A stretch of 64,000 nucleotides of DNA from Fagopyrum homotropicum (taxonomy: Eukaryota; Streptophyta; Magnoliopsida; Caryophyllales; Polygonaceae), in NCBI GenBank assembly GCA_033239125.1, contig BSWB01000005.1:22559447-22623446 (forward strand). Direction: 5' to 3'. Positions 42,959-55,180 of the stretch are shown here, one piece after another. Under the pieces are notes generated by a model that did no database searches, was not told the origin of the DNA, and was given only the letters and a program-made list of their open reading frames with translations. Each line of letters starts with the position of its first letter. Within the stretch, counting starts at the first letter, position 1. A program made the translations under genes and the position numbers.

Positions 42959-44383
42959 AATATACCCCATACTTGACTCTTGCTTGTCCCCAAGCAAGGT
43001 CCAAATCTTAGATACAAGATCGAATGAATTATAGTCACTTTAAAGCTCAATGAAAACTTTCAAAAACTTTTGGCTGTGTGCCTCTACTCATAGATCACCC
43101 TTAGAGTGTGCTTCACAGCTGATAAGAATCAATATATGAGCAAAGCAACTTATAGACATAAGAAAATTAATCATACTTCATATGAGACGAAAGAATGTGT
43201 AGCAAATCATACTCATCAAAATCAATCATGGATAATACGTTTTAACCACAAAGTCAAACAACATACTCAAGGTCTCAAGGACTTCCAATCAACGGTCGAG
43301 AAACGTGTTAGGTGTGACATGTATAAAGGATGTTGTGGTGCTAAATCCGGGAAAAGGATAAGTAATTCACAACTTTGAACTCAACTCCACCAATAAGCTT
43401 TTCTCACTTCTTTTTTTGCATTTTTCTTTACTTTTCACTTTTTGAGAACATGGAAAAAGGTGCACAATAATGGAAGCCTTGGAGATTAGCTAATCTAAAT
43501 ATCTCGAGATGCCTCAAACCTTGATGTACATACCATGACCCGTTAGGACTATCAATCAATTGGACTTTGGCAAGACACAAACACCCGGCTATGTGAATGG
43601 TGCCGAGTTACTCATCCTCATGGCTAACATCCCCAAACCTATTGTTTTTCGAACACTTCTCCACCCTTCAACATCAACTTTCACTTGCTTTTTCACTTTC
43701 TTGCTTCCAATTTCCCGGATAGGTAAAGGAAGTTTTATGTATATCAATAAGGGGATAAAAGCATGATCAAGAAGAGGAAGAAAGAAAACGAATTGCCTTA
43801 ATCATTCCAATAAGAATGTGAGAGAACTTATAGCGCAATTTCAACCCTTCAAATTCAACATGATTTGGATAAAATAACTTACTAAGAATTCTCAAATCTC
43901 AAACATGGCAATCATAGCTTAATCATATCATAAATCGTTTTAAACATATAAGGATCATAAAAACTATTCAACAAATAAATATCGTCATTGGGATCATATC
44001 CAGTCTAGGAAGCACAAACTTCTTTGAAATTTCAAGTTTTCGAAACCCATCTCGATCAAGATGCGTACGGACAAATAAGGCACTAGACCGAGGTAAGCAC
44101 CTGTTGTGGTCACCTCGTTTGGCCATAAGCATTTCGGTCGAGACAAAATTTTGTTTTTTTTTCAAACCAGTTTTGCACGTTTTTTCGATCAAAAATCTTG
44201 ATGCAATGAATGTATTGTACTATATAACCTCAAAGCACATAGTGGAAGCAATAGAAATAGTCATAAGCACATAAGTCGGTTATTACAGACCAAAAGTATC
44301 ATAATATCTCAAAGCACCCCATACTTAGGCCACATCGTCCCGATGAGTATAAGAAGTCAGGAGAAAAGTACTTATAATGTCTA
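42959..44383 (-). other. Ath5 3' non-coding region and PPT
   Basis: The PPT lies right beside the LTR (minus: CAAGTATGGGGTATATT, about 42959-42978). Block B is at 43535-43625 and block A at 43712-43815. Words lie at 44043-44145. The second PPT-like tract AAGTATGGGGTG is at 44316-44327 (minus). Plus-strand open frames here are antisense to the element; one contains DFGKTQTPGYVNGAELLILM, discussed as a finding. Confidence 0.75.
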
Positions 44384-45830
44384 CTACAGATCCGCAAAAT
44401 AAGAAGACAAAATAAGGCAGCAGCTCCATGGAATCATCATGCATCTGAAAGAGGAGGAGGATGAAACGAGTACAAGAAGGGGTTGAAAGGGTGGCCCATC
44501 AGGTGCTGGAACTACAACTCCATCATCCGGCGCTGGTAATGGTGGTTCTGCTGCAACTCGCCCCTCATGGCGCCAATCTCGCCGGTTTGTGCATCGAGGC
44601 GCTCCCCCATGTCCATACGTAGGGTACATAACGACTACTCCACATGACGCACGAGATCGTCAATCCTCTGATGAGCCTCGGGGTCGCGGCGGCGGCAGTT
44701 GTGGCGCTGTCGGTGTTGTGGCATCTATAGTGCTGGAGTCTCCGGGGCAGGATGATCGTCCTCCGTCTCCTCATCATCGTCCGCCAGCTCGATCACCGGG
44801 GAACTTGGATCAGCAATGTCCGTCACGGTGTTCATAGGCGCTCTTGTATCCTTCTCATCGCTCTCCATGCCAAACTCCGTATCAATCTTTGTATCTCGTA
44901 CAAAAGACTGCCAAATCCTTGACCAATTATTCGGGTCGGAAACCGCGAACTGTGAAGACCAAGGGATCCCCTTCAGAGCTCTAGTCTCCCAAGGCATGGC
45001 CACATAAGGTGGACCACGACCTCAAGGGACCAAGATCCGACGGGTGATGAACTCCTGCAGCCCTAATGGTTTGGCCTCAACGGCCAATGTACAAGCTGAG
45101 AGGTCAACCTCCTTGACCCCGGCGATATGAGTTACTAGCTTTCAAAGCAAATGTCTCCTTGATTTTTGGACTTAACCTTGTGCATCTCTTCAACCAACAT
45201 TATGGAAAAATCTGGTATCCCATCTATAGCCATACAGAAAAGAGCAAATAACTCACCTTGACGGATCTTTTGTGGCGTCTTTGTATAGGCAAGCAACATC
45301 TCGCTCAAAATCCTGTAAACGATCCGGAATGCAACATGATAGATGTTCTTCTCCTTAGAGTCACCCGGATGCCAGTGATCATCTCTAGATAGAGGTGATA
45401 TGAGCTATACTCTCCTAGAATAAAATTGCATCTCGTTGAGAGGGGAAATCAAATGCGGTGGCCGATGAGAATCCGAACGGATTTCCAAAGTTTTCCACGG
45501 TGAAGGCATATCCCTTGTTCTTGAGCCGAAACTTCACTCCCTTGTGTTCCGGCACGTGAGTGACGGAACTGATGAACTCGTAAGTCAGCTCTACATAAGC
45601 CGGCTCACGTATGGTCATGACCACTTCAAGGACAACCAAAGAGATCATCCTTTGTAAATCATCGACAACGAGGGGGCAGTTGAAGTCCTCAACATCTATG
45701 TATTGGGGGAAATAACTGGTCGGAGAAAATCCGGTCGTAATCTTTCAGGAAACGACCTAGGATGATCGGTATTTGTGGCTCTGTGGGAGGTGGGGGGAAT
45801 GGTGTCCATCATTGGGACTGTCACGGATTC
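44384..45830 (-). pseudogene. Ath5 ORF3 (ATHILA ORF-1-like)
   Basis: Broken into several frames. N-terminal part: DVEDFNCPLVVDDLQRMISL, then EFISSVTHVPEHKGVKFRLK, NKGYAFTVENFGNPFGF. The middle part is badly damaged (about 45010-45400, traces of RILSEMLLAYTKTPQKIRQG). C-terminal part: MAMPWETRALKGIPWSSQF, an acidic run (ELADDDEETEDD), then a helical tail. Same protein family as the Ath1 and Ath3 ORF3. Confidence 0.72.
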
Positions 45831-46567
45831 CTAGTTGCCGGTTCGAACGACACATTTTCACAGTTTTTAGGGTTTGATATCGGTCTGTTCTTGAGGGTAT
45901 CTCGGTCGAGATGCTTGGGTCTAACCGAGACGGACAACACTTCGATCAAAATCACTATTCTGTAAGTTTCTTCCCCCCAAAATCACTACAAATTGTTTCC
46001 TAGGGGGTTCCTCGTTCAATTCCAACACACCAAACAAACAACACTTACCTAAATTGAGCAAAATCAACCAAAACAATGAAAAGGGGGTTGTGAAATTATG
46101 GTTGATGCTGTAGAAGTTGATGTTGTGATGTTCCCATCAATTTAGAGCCAAAGAACGTTGAAAATTAGTGAGAAACGGGGATTTTGAGAATTAGGGCCTG
46201 TTTCGGTCGAGACGACGTCGGGTAAGAAGAGGGAAATGAGGAGATAGAGTGTTCTTCTCCTTTTATGCCCGTCTGAAAATTCAACTGCATCTTGGTCGAG
46301 ATGGTTGTTAGTGCCCGATGTGGACAACCGAGGTGACTTCCTAATGTTTTCACCTCGGTTGACTCAGGTGTGTCTCGGTCGAGATGATTTGCCAGCTCCC
46401 GAGATGGCTTCCAATTTCCATTCTTTCCTAGATTCACGAACTGAAACTCTGTCCATATGCTTCCCCTTTGTTGTTTCCCTTGAGTGGTACCTACTTCCGG
46501 TTATCATGGACACAAAAATGCACAAACTCTACTAAACTAATCTAGAAAGTAAGAAAGAAAACAATAC
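45831..46567 (-). other. Ath5 INT-ORF3 spacer with CTCGACCGAG words
   Basis: Word-type phrases at 45895-45950 and 46200-46400 (CTCGGTCGAG, ACCTCGGTTG). No supported gene. Short minus-strand open frames are not shared with Ath1. Confidence 0.55.
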
Positions 46568-46616
46568 CTCGGGTTTCCTCCCAAGAAGCGCTTGATTTAA
46601 GGTCGCTAGCTGAACC
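46568..46616 (-). other. Ath5 post-INT double hairpin
   Basis: Element orientation: GGTT, loop CAGCTAGC, GACC (46616-46601); then CTTGGG, loop AGGAAA, CCCGAG (46585-46568). All pairs hold if G-U pairs are allowed. Confidence 0.78.
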
Positions 46617-46689
46617 TAACTGCTTATGCTCATGTGAGATGCAGGGATGCAATCTCCCAAACCGAGGTTTCCGGCATGTGTTTCCTCAG

Positions 46690-47025
46690 CCTATGCCCGT
46701 CGACCTTAAAGTTTCCACAATATTCACCCCATACTTCAACTGCACCATGGAGAAAAATATTTTTTTTCAATAAAAGGTCCTGTCCATTTAGGTTTCAGTT
46801 TATTGGGAAGGAGCTGGAAGTGATAATCTAGAAGAACAAATCTCCTTTTTTGAGTCCTTTCGAGTAACATGTTTGTCTTGCAACTTCTTTGTCCTTTCTT
46901 TGTAGATCTTTACAACTTTTGCAATCAGCCTGCGAAGCGGCGGTTTCGTATCCTTGGTATCGTCTTGTAAAGCTTCGGAAGAGGTAGGGTTGGAGCTTGC
47001 AACGTTCACAATAATAGTTCAACGA
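46690..47025 (-). pseudogene. pol: Ath5 integrase C-terminal scrap
   Basis: Minus strand, about 46925 down: VVKIYKERTKKLQDKHVTRK, then GDLFF-like and GPFIEKKY-like pieces and GAVEVWGEYCGNFKV near 46690-46750, all matching the end of the Ath1 and Ath3 integrases. Zinc and catalytic domains are absent. Confidence 0.65.
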
Positions 47026-47214
47026 TGATTCGAGAATTGAGGTATTTCGTTTCCCTTAGAAGTTTCTCGGTCGAGACATGGTCCGGGATCGAGACATTTC
47101 TTCGTCTCCTCTTCGATTCCTTTAAAAACAGCCGTTGGATCTTCTTCCAATGCTTCCAAGCTTTGTATATCTACATCTCAAGAAACATCTAAACCTTTCT
47201 CCACATTCTAAAAC

Positions 47215-49504
47215 TTAAAATTCTTTGAAGAAGATCTTTATTAAGGATAGAGCTAACCAATTCTCGTGATTCCTCTTCATCATAGATGTTGTAAATGTCC
47301 TCCTCAAGGCTTGTCCTTTCGTTAGAGCTGACAACATGAATTCAACAGGTTCTTCACCGATGTTGAATGACAATTTAGCGTTCTTGCAATCCACAAAGCA
47401 ACTAGAGGTTGCAAGAAACAGCCTCTCAAGGATGATTGGGACTGGATAATTTAGAGGAATATCCAATACCACAAAATCTATACGAATGTAAAACTTACGA
47501 AGCTTTATTGGGATGTCTTCCAATATGCCAAGGGGTCGACTGATGGATCGATCCGCCATGTACAATGTCATCTTTACTGGTTTAAGCTCTCCTAAACCGA
47601 CCTTCTCACACAATGCTAGTGGAATGATGCTCACACTTGCTCCTAGATCACATAGTGTGTCGTATGTGACTTTTCCAACTCCAATGGGGATGCAAAACGA
47701 TCCCGGATCTCGCAACTTTGGTGGCATTTTCTCCCTCTTGATCTGTATGAGTTCCGATGATCTAGAAGACATCTTCACCTCACCAAAATCCTCTAACTTC
47801 CTCTTGTTAGAGAGGATCTCCTTTAAGAACATCCCGTAAGCGGCCATACCTATAATTGCATCAATGAAAGGTATGATAATATGGAGTTTACTCATAAGGT
47901 CTAGAAACTTACCGAAGTTCTTGTCTAGACGTGCTCTCGCTCTTGACTGCGGGAATGGCAATAGGGGTTTGTAAGCCTGTGGAGGTACGTAAACTTCTTC
48001 TTTCTCCTTCACCTCAATTGACCGCTTTGTGTTTTGGTCGAGATTCATTCCGGGGTGACCTCCTGTTGTGTTGTCCTTGGTTGACCCATGAGTCACCTTG
48101 GTCGAGACGGACTGCTTTACAATATCGCTTGATCGAGGTAGTGGGTCGGTGGTCATCACACCACTTCTTGTGGTAATCACCATCACTTGGCCTTTTAGGC
48201 TACTCTCCATCCTTCCGGGAAGCTTCCCTTGATCTCTAGGAACTTCTCCGGCTTTGCTAAATACTTGATTTTCCAAGGCTTTGTGTGCCTTAAAAATCGA
48301 AGTGACTGTACTTTCCAATCCATTCATCTTTCCAATCAAAGTTTCAAGATTTACCTCCAACTTATCATTGGGTGGCTGACTTGAACTAGATGACGGTTCT
48401 TGGCTTTTCAATGGAGTGGAAGAAGAAGAAGGTGGAGTTAGAGCATTACCAGAATGGGAATAGGAGTTACCGGAATTGTTTTGATTGAATCTCCAATTGT
48501 TGTAGTTCCGGTTGTTGTTGTTGTAGTTGTTATTCCTATTCCCTTTGTAGTTTCCTCTCCCAACATACCCAACATCATGCTCTTTGGGTTGTTGTGCTTG
48601 TGTTTTCAAGAGCTCATTCAAAGACTTTATCTCATTGTTAAGAGCGTTGATTTGAGCAACACTAGAAAAGGTAAGGTTCAGCTCTTGAGTTCTTGAGCTT
48701 TGACTTCCATTATCAACACTCTGATGGGAGTACTTCTCAATAGTTAGAGCTTGTTTTTCAACAAACTCCCATGCTTCATCAACTGGTTTATCCATGAACG
48801 CTCCAACTGAAAGTGATTAGAGTTTGAATTGTGTTTCCGTATCCAAACCCCTAAAGTAGATCACAAGCGAATCAATCTTTGGAATCCCATGATGAGGGCA
48901 ATCCAACAAATGGTCCTTGAACCTCTCTCATGACTTAAAAAGACTTTCACTATCCTTCATCACAAATGCATTTATTTTTCCTCTCAACTCCGCCGTATTT
49001 GATGGTGGAAAGAACTTGGTGAGAAACTCCGCATCATCTCCGCTCATCTGTTAACTCTTCCAGTGGGAAGCGATTGATATCATGCAAGTGCTTTATCCTT
49101 TAAAGAGAAAAAGAAAAACCACAATTTATAATTGTTAATGTCACATCTAGAAGGTCTCAAAGTTTCCATGATGATTTCATAGTTTTGCAAATGTTGATGT
49201 GGTGACTCTCTTTCCATTCCTCCAAAACGATTTTGTTGAATCATTGTGATGACTTGAGGTCTAAACTCATATTCTCGGTTAGCTGGATCACCTACGTTGA
49301 CATCGGGACGGCGTGCTTGTTGGACGGGATCCATCCACTGACCAAGTGTTTGCGGGATACCCACAAACGGGTCAACTCTCTCAACCCTCGGTGGAGGTGG
49401 TGGTGGCGGCACATAGGCGGGTGCCGGTTGATTAACTACTACTCTAGCATTTCTCTCTCTTTATTCATCCGCTTGTCGAATAGACTCTCTTAATTCGGCC
49501 ATGT
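47215..49504 (-). pseudogene. gag: Ath5 gag and protease
   Basis: From the Ath6 junction: VVNQPAPAYVPPPPPPPRVE, then VDPFVGIPQTLGQWMDPVQQ, HQHLQNYEIIMETLRPSR, FFSLKDKALA. Around 48800-49080 the frame is damaged (traces of LDCPHHGIPKIDSL). From 48795 a long open frame gives DEAWEFVEKQALTIEKYSHQ, an Asn-rich tail, the SRARARLDKNFGKF region and the protease (CDLGASVSIIPL, about 47660). The conserved ILGRPFL reads ILERLFL, so the enzyme is likely dead. Family words lie at 48040-48150 and, at the end of the piece, at 47068-47100. Confidence 0.87.
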
Positions 49505-50948
49505 TGATAGGTGATGGAATCACTATCATTTAGGTTAGTTTTTAGAGTTTTTTCATTGTATTAGAGTTGGTTTATGCTACTAACTTCTTAATCCAGAAGA
49601 AGAAACCTAAAAGAAGTTAAAAGAGAAGTTAGAAGCACTTGGGAGTTGAAAACCATTCACGAAGACAAGCTTGTGGTGCCTCACCACCCCGCGGAGCAGT
49701 GTCACCGCCCCTACGGATGACTCTGCACTCCGGAACGCATCCTGCACCTTCGCCAGTGCCCGGAACGAAGACTGTCACCGCCCAAGTGCCTCTCCTGGGC
49801 GCCCCTGCAGTGACTCACCTTGAAGAAGCGAAGAAGGCGCCCCTGCGCCTCTGTCTGCGGACCACCCTACGGAGATGTGAAACCGAAGAGCTAGTGTCAC
49901 CACCCTTGTGGTGACACTGGGCCGCCCCTGCGGCTCGACATCAGAAGCGGCATAAAGATGAAGAGTCAGACATTTGAAGAGCATTAAAGATCCGCCCCTG
50001 CGGAATTGCAAGGCCTCCCCTGCGGCCATGTGCGACAGAGACTTTACTCCGGTTGTTTGCACCACCTTTATGACATTAAAGGTGGTTGTTTAGGCCGGCC
50101 ATTTACTCCCATTTAGTACCATTTGTAGTATAAATAGACCATTGGCTGATTGCTAGAATCATCCATCATTTTTCCATTTTTATTCTCTCTTTTATCTTGC
50201 TTCCTTTGTGTAATGAGCTTCTAAGTGCCTTGCTACATTGGGTTGTTTTGAAGCTGTATTGCTGCTTTGGTTGTAAGTCCTTTCTAATATAAGTTTTATT
50301 TAGTTTATGATTTGTATTCCTTGAGCTTCACTTATCTAATTGCAGGTTTGTGATCACTTAAGATTGATCACCTTAGTGTCTAAATGCATGTAAAGAACAA
50401 GGATTAATAGATTCCTTGTTCGGGTCTTCAATTTAGTAGAAACCAATAGGTGAAAACTGGTTGTGGTTACTTAAGGGAAAGGAATGCAAATATAAAGAAA
50501 AGTTTAGTGGTTTTAATCTTCTCTTTATATCTCTTTGTCTTTGTTTGAAAGTTAACTTGTGCCTTGTTCTTGTAGGTTTACGGAACATTAACTTGTTAAG
50601 TTGTGTTGATGCCGGTTGGCTCAACAAATACATATGATCAAGACGAGAACATGCTAATAAACTTATAAAGGAACCAACCAAAGTAGCATTCCATGCTAAG
50701 ATTCAACCTAGTGTAGTTCATCTCTCATCATTTTATTCACCTTTTTACTTGCTTTTTATGCTTTTTCTTGTTACGTTTCAATCCAAATCCCCCCCTTTTT
50801 GGTTACATTTTCAATAATTGAATTTAATATAAACATCAACCAAACTCTTTTGGGTTCGACCCTTACTTGACCACTATACTTGCTTTAGTGTAAAGTTGGA
50901 AAACTACTTTGATAAGATAAAGACGACCTAACGAAAAAGTTCTTGTCA
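49505..50948 (+). repeat. Ath6 5' LTR
   Basis: About 1.44 kb, TGATAGGTGATGG...TTCTTGTCA. U3 words (CCGCCCCTGCGG and CACCGCCC forms) fill 49676-50036. The TATA box AGTATAAATAG is at about 50119-50129. It aligns by eye with the Ath2 LTRs along its length. The left edge could also be 49502. Confidence 0.88.
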
Positions 50949-50953
50949 AATTT

Positions 50954-50971
50954 TGGCGCCGTTGCCTGGGA
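50954..50971 (+). other. Ath6 primer binding site
   Basis: TGGCGCCGTTGCCTGGGA, five bases after the LTR. tRNA-Asp type with one change near its 3' end. Confidence 0.88.
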
Positions 50972-51022
50972 GTTTAGTTGTGCTTTTATTTTAATTATTG
51001 ATTATTGGTTTGGACCGTTTTT

Positions 51023-52462
51023 ATGGTTCAAACCCATGCTACTATCCCCGAAATTGTGCCTTTTGATCCGGAAATTGAGAGAACACACATCCGGCGACGT
51101 AGACAACAACAACTCCATGAAGAAATGGCCAACCGAACACTTCGCCAACTCACGTAGCCGGACTTGACTCAATACCCTCTTGCGGTTACTATACCGGTAA
51201 TAGGGGAAGGTGTCAATTTCGAGCTCAAGCCGGGGCTGATCCATTTGCTCCCATCATTCCATGGGCTAAGTGGTGAAGAACCCATCAAGCACCTTGGAAA
51301 TTTTCATACCGTGTGTATGAGCATGAAACCGGCCAACATTACGGAAGAGCAAATCAAGATGAGGGTGTTCGGTTCCACGCTCAAGGATGAAGCGGATGAT
51401 TGGTATTACCACCTTCCATCCGGGAGCATCGACACTTGGGAGAATCTTCACAAAGTATTTTTGGAGAAATACTTTCCAGCCAAGAAGGCCAATAGCTTGA
51501 AGAAAGCTATAAGCAACATTGAACAAGAGGCGGACGAAACTCTCTATGATTACTTCGAACGGTTTGCACGCCTCCGATCCAGCTGTCCTTTCCATGGATA
51601 TTCACCTCAAGACCTAGTCTTGTAATTGTACAATGGTTTGCTTGACAACGAGAGGAGGATCGTCGATGCTGCTTGTGGAGGTAACACTCTCAATACCACT
51701 ACTAACCTTGCTTTATAAAAGATGCAGGAACTAGCTGAAGGAACTCGGAATTTTGGGAGAACCTCTTCCAAAAGAGGAGTTCATGCTATCAATCTTGGGA
51801 AGAATGAGATCTCAACTGAATTTGATGAGCTGAAAGAGATGGTGAAGAGATTGACCCTTATGGGAACTCCACAACAACTTAAGGCATGCGGAGTTTGTGT
51901 AGACCCGTACCACCCAACGGACATGTGGCCTCAAGTCCAGGATGACGATGCTGAGGTGAACGCATTAGGCTATGGGCAAAAACAGAAGCAAAGTCCTAGG
52001 AACGATCCATATGCACAGAATTTCATGCCGAATTGGTGTGATCAACAGAATTTTTGATGGAGGGATCAACAAAACCAACAGCAGCAGCCCTGCCAAGGTA
52101 AGTCTCAATCCATTGAGGATATGTTGCGGGTTTTAAATAAGCATTTTGCTACTCATATCCAAACAACAGAATCCAACATCAAGAACCTTGAGAAACAGGT
52201 TGGGCAAATGGAGGAAGCCATTACAAGGATCAAAGCTAGATCTTCCGGGAATTTGCCTTCCTAGATGGTGGTCAACCCCAAGGAGAATGTTAGTGCCCTT
52301 ACATTGAGAAGTAGGAAGCAAATCCAACAGAATCAGCAACAAAAGGGAATAACAAACCCTCTAACGAGTTTGCCGCCCCCACAGCCGCACCTGCGGCTGC
52401 ACCTACGCCAGGACTTGAGTAGACGCCGCCCCTGTGGCTGGAGGTCACCACACCTGCGGTGA
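51023..52462 (+). pseudogene. gag: Ath6 gag
   Basis: The ATG at 51023 is the first after the PBS. A basic stretch (HIRRRRQQQ) precedes the gag domain: LPSFHGLSGEEPIKHLGNFH, ADDWYYHLPSGSIDTWENL, ETLYDYFERFARLRSSCPFHG. Then come LYNGLLDNERRIVDAACGGN, a CGVC...DPYHPTDMWP region, NPYAQ-type repeats and a coiled end (IKNLEKQVGQMEEAI). In-frame stops occur at about 51155, 51623, 51718, 52055 and 52262. Several sit where Ath2 keeps a sense codon, for example CGA to TGA. The C-terminal end is built of the GC-rich family words (52370-52460), where the reading frame also changes. Confidence 0.88.
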
Positions 52463-53178
52463 CAGCCCCTGAGCCGCCCATGTGTCTACAAGCTGGCACC
52501 CCAACAGAAAACTCGACAGAGAGTTTTGTTGAGAAGGATTCATACATCCGACCTGAGTTCTCACCTTTGTACTCTGAGAAACCACCAGCTCCTTTCCCCG
52601 AGGAACTAAAGGAGAGAAGAATAATGGAGGACAAGGATATCTTTGAGACCTTCTCCAAATGCGAGGTGAATATCCCTTTCCTTAAGTTAGTGAAAAGTGT
52701 TCCTAAGTATGCTCGGTTCTTGAAGGAACTCTACACCATCAAGAGGAATCAAAAGCTGAAGGGGAAACAAAAAGAGCAAGTGAGCGAGCATGTGTCCGCC
52801 GTTTTCTAACGTAGAATGCCCAAGAAGTGTAGCGATCCGGGCATGGTAAGCATTCCTTGTGTTATAGGGGAAACCCGCTTTGACAAAGCTATGCTTGATC
52901 TTGGTGCTTCTATTAACGTCCTTCCATATTCCATCTATAAATCAATTGGCCTTGAGTCATTAACTGAAACTCGGATTGTAGTACAACTTGATGATAGATC
53001 TAATGTTTACCCGAAAGAGATTATTGAAGATATATTAGTAATGGTAGATAATGTGATTTTTCCTGCTGATTTCTTTGTAATGGACATGGAAAATGACTCA
53101 CATGCTATACCGATATTGTTTGGGACACCATTCCTTAAAACTGCTAGACTAAAATCGATTATGTTAGTGGCAAACTGA
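52459..53178 (+). pseudogene. pol: Ath6 protease region
   Basis: The frame opens after the word cluster: EELKERRIMEDKDIFETFSK, VNIPFLKLVKSVPKYARFLK, a stop at 52807, then the protease with MLDLGASINVLPYSIY (active-site DLG, about 52889) and IPILFGTPFLKTA. The Ath1, Ath3 and Ath5 proteases read CDLGASVSIIP and ILGRPFL here, so this family is clearly separate. Confidence 0.86.
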
Positions 53179-53281
53179 CAATGGAGTTTGATGGGGAAGT
53201 AGTTGAATTTGACATCTATGATGCAATGAAATTTCCTATTGGTGATCATCCTTTATGTGCCATTGATATTATTGAACTTAT

Positions 53282-55098
53282 ATGCAAGATGTTTTTGATA
53301 TTTCTGACATTGACGAATTGAAAAATATAATTGAGCATGACATTGATGATCATAATTCAGAATATGCATTGACAACTATCACGAAAGAGGTCCTAGCCCA
53401 ATTGGATGGGCACAAGAGGTTACCTATCTCCACTTTGGCCATTGGGCCCACTTTACTAACCCCAAGCGAGAAGCATGTTCCATCTATAGTGCATACACCG
53501 GAGATAGAGTTGAAGGACCTTCCACCTCACCTCAAGTATGCTTTTCTTGGAGACAATAATACCTTACCGGTGATCATCTCTAACAAGTTGACTACCGGTC
53601 AAGAGGACAAGTTGGTGAAAGAATTAAAAGAACACAAGACGGCCCTTGGATGGACCATTGCGGACATCAAATGTATAAGTCCATCCACTTGCATGCATAG
53701 AATTCTACTTGAGAATGAAGCGAAACCATCTGGGCAACCTCAACGAAGGTTGAATCCGCCGATGATTGAAGTGGTCAAAAAGAAGGTATTGTAGCTCCTC
53801 CAAACGGACATGATTTTCCCCATCTCGAATAGTAAGTGGGTTAGTCTAACCCAAGTAGTTCCAAAGAAGGGGGGTATAACTATGGTGGAGAATCAATATG
53901 GAAAGATGGTCCCGAGTAAAACGCAAACCGCTTTGAGAGTTTACATTGACTACCGCAAACTCAACAAGGTAACACGTAAAGACCACTTTCCATTACCTTT
54001 TATTGACCAAATGTTGGAACGTCTTGCATGTCATCCATACTATTGCTTTTTGGACGGATACTCAGGCTATTTCCAAATAGCCATTGCTCCGGAAGACCAA
54101 GTAAAAACAACGTTCACTTGTCCATTTGGCACTTTTGCGTACCGCATAATGCCATTTGGACTTTGCAATGCCCCTGACACCTTCCAACGGTGCATGATAA
54201 GTATTTTCTCTGGATATATAGAAAACTTTATTGATGTTTTTATGGATGACTTTACCGTCCATGGAAATAGTTTTGATGCATGACTAGGACACTTAAAACT
54301 CGTTCTTGAAAAATGCGTAGAAACAAATTTAGTGCTTATTCGGAAAAATTTCATTTCATGGTTGAACAAGGAATAGTGCTAGAACATGTGATATCCTCAA
54401 AAGGGATAGAGGTAGATAAGGCAAAAGTTGATGTTACTCAAAGTTTACCTTATCCTACTAACATTCGTAAAATTCGTTCTTTTCTAGGTCATGCAAGTTT
54501 TTATCGGCGGTTCATAAAAGACTTTTCAAAGATCTCAGCGCCATTGTGTGAATTACTCAAGAAATATGCCACTTTCATAGTGGATTAAAGTTGCAAGAAA
54601 GCTTTCGACACTTTGAAAGCATGCCTCACGAGTGCACCAGTCATCCGGTCTCCAAACTAGGAGAAACCCTTCGCGATTATGTGTGACGCCAGCGACTACA
54701 CTGTAGGAGCTGTCTTAGGACAGAAGGATGGAAGATCCTCACACGTCATCCATTATGCATCCATGACGCTGAATGGTGCACAAAGGAATTACTCCACCAC
54801 CGAGAAGGAGATGCTAGCGGTGGTTTTTGCACTTGAGAAATTCAGACAGTACCTTCTTGGAGTAAAGGTAATCATTTTTACTAACCATGCAGCTCTTAGG
54901 TATCTCATGGCGAAGAAGGAAGCAAAGCCAAGATTGATTCGGTGGATGCTCCTCCTAAGCGAGTTCAACCTAGAGATACGGGACAAGAAGGGGGCTAAGA
55001 ACCTGGTGGCCGATCATTTAAGCAGGCTAGTAAAGGAGGAAGAAGATCCAGCCAAAGGAAATGCAATAGTTGGAAGCTTTCCATACGACACCTTCTAA
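53282..55098 (+). pseudogene. pol: Ath6 reverse transcriptase and RNase H
   Basis: RT: IELKDLPPHLKYAFLGDNN, GQPQRRLNPPMIEVVKK (stop 53792), SKWVSLTQVVPKKGG, DYRKLNKVTRKDHFPLPFID, FLDGYSGYFQI, MPFGLCNAPDTFQRC, catalytic FMDD (about 54242). After a stop (54281) and a frameshift near 54330 the thumb follows: GHASFYRRFIKDFSK. RNase H: CDASDYTVGAVLGQ, a TNHAALRYL phrase (the usual TDHAA has Asn for Asp here, a likely catalytic loss) and KKGAKNLVADHLSRL. A word cluster at 55118-55180 separates it from integrase. Confidence 0.9.
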
Positions 55099-55180
55099 AC
55101 AAGCCTATGTTGTGTAACCGCCCCTGCGGACAGCCGCTCCTGCGGCTCAAGCTAGGCGCCCTTGCGGATCACTCGACAGA

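Larger units (their letters stand above)
41359..49504 (-). mobile_element. Ath5: Athila element lacking RT to INT core, interrupted by Ath6
   Basis: Minus-strand order: gag (from 49504), PR, a scrap of INT C-terminus, double hairpin, ORF3, 3' non-coding region, PPT, 3' LTR (42958-41359). Its 5' LTR and PBS would lie beyond the right edge of the window because Ath6 and Ath7 are inserted in its gag. Target side 41354-41358 reads TTTTC; the partner is not visible. Confidence 0.9.
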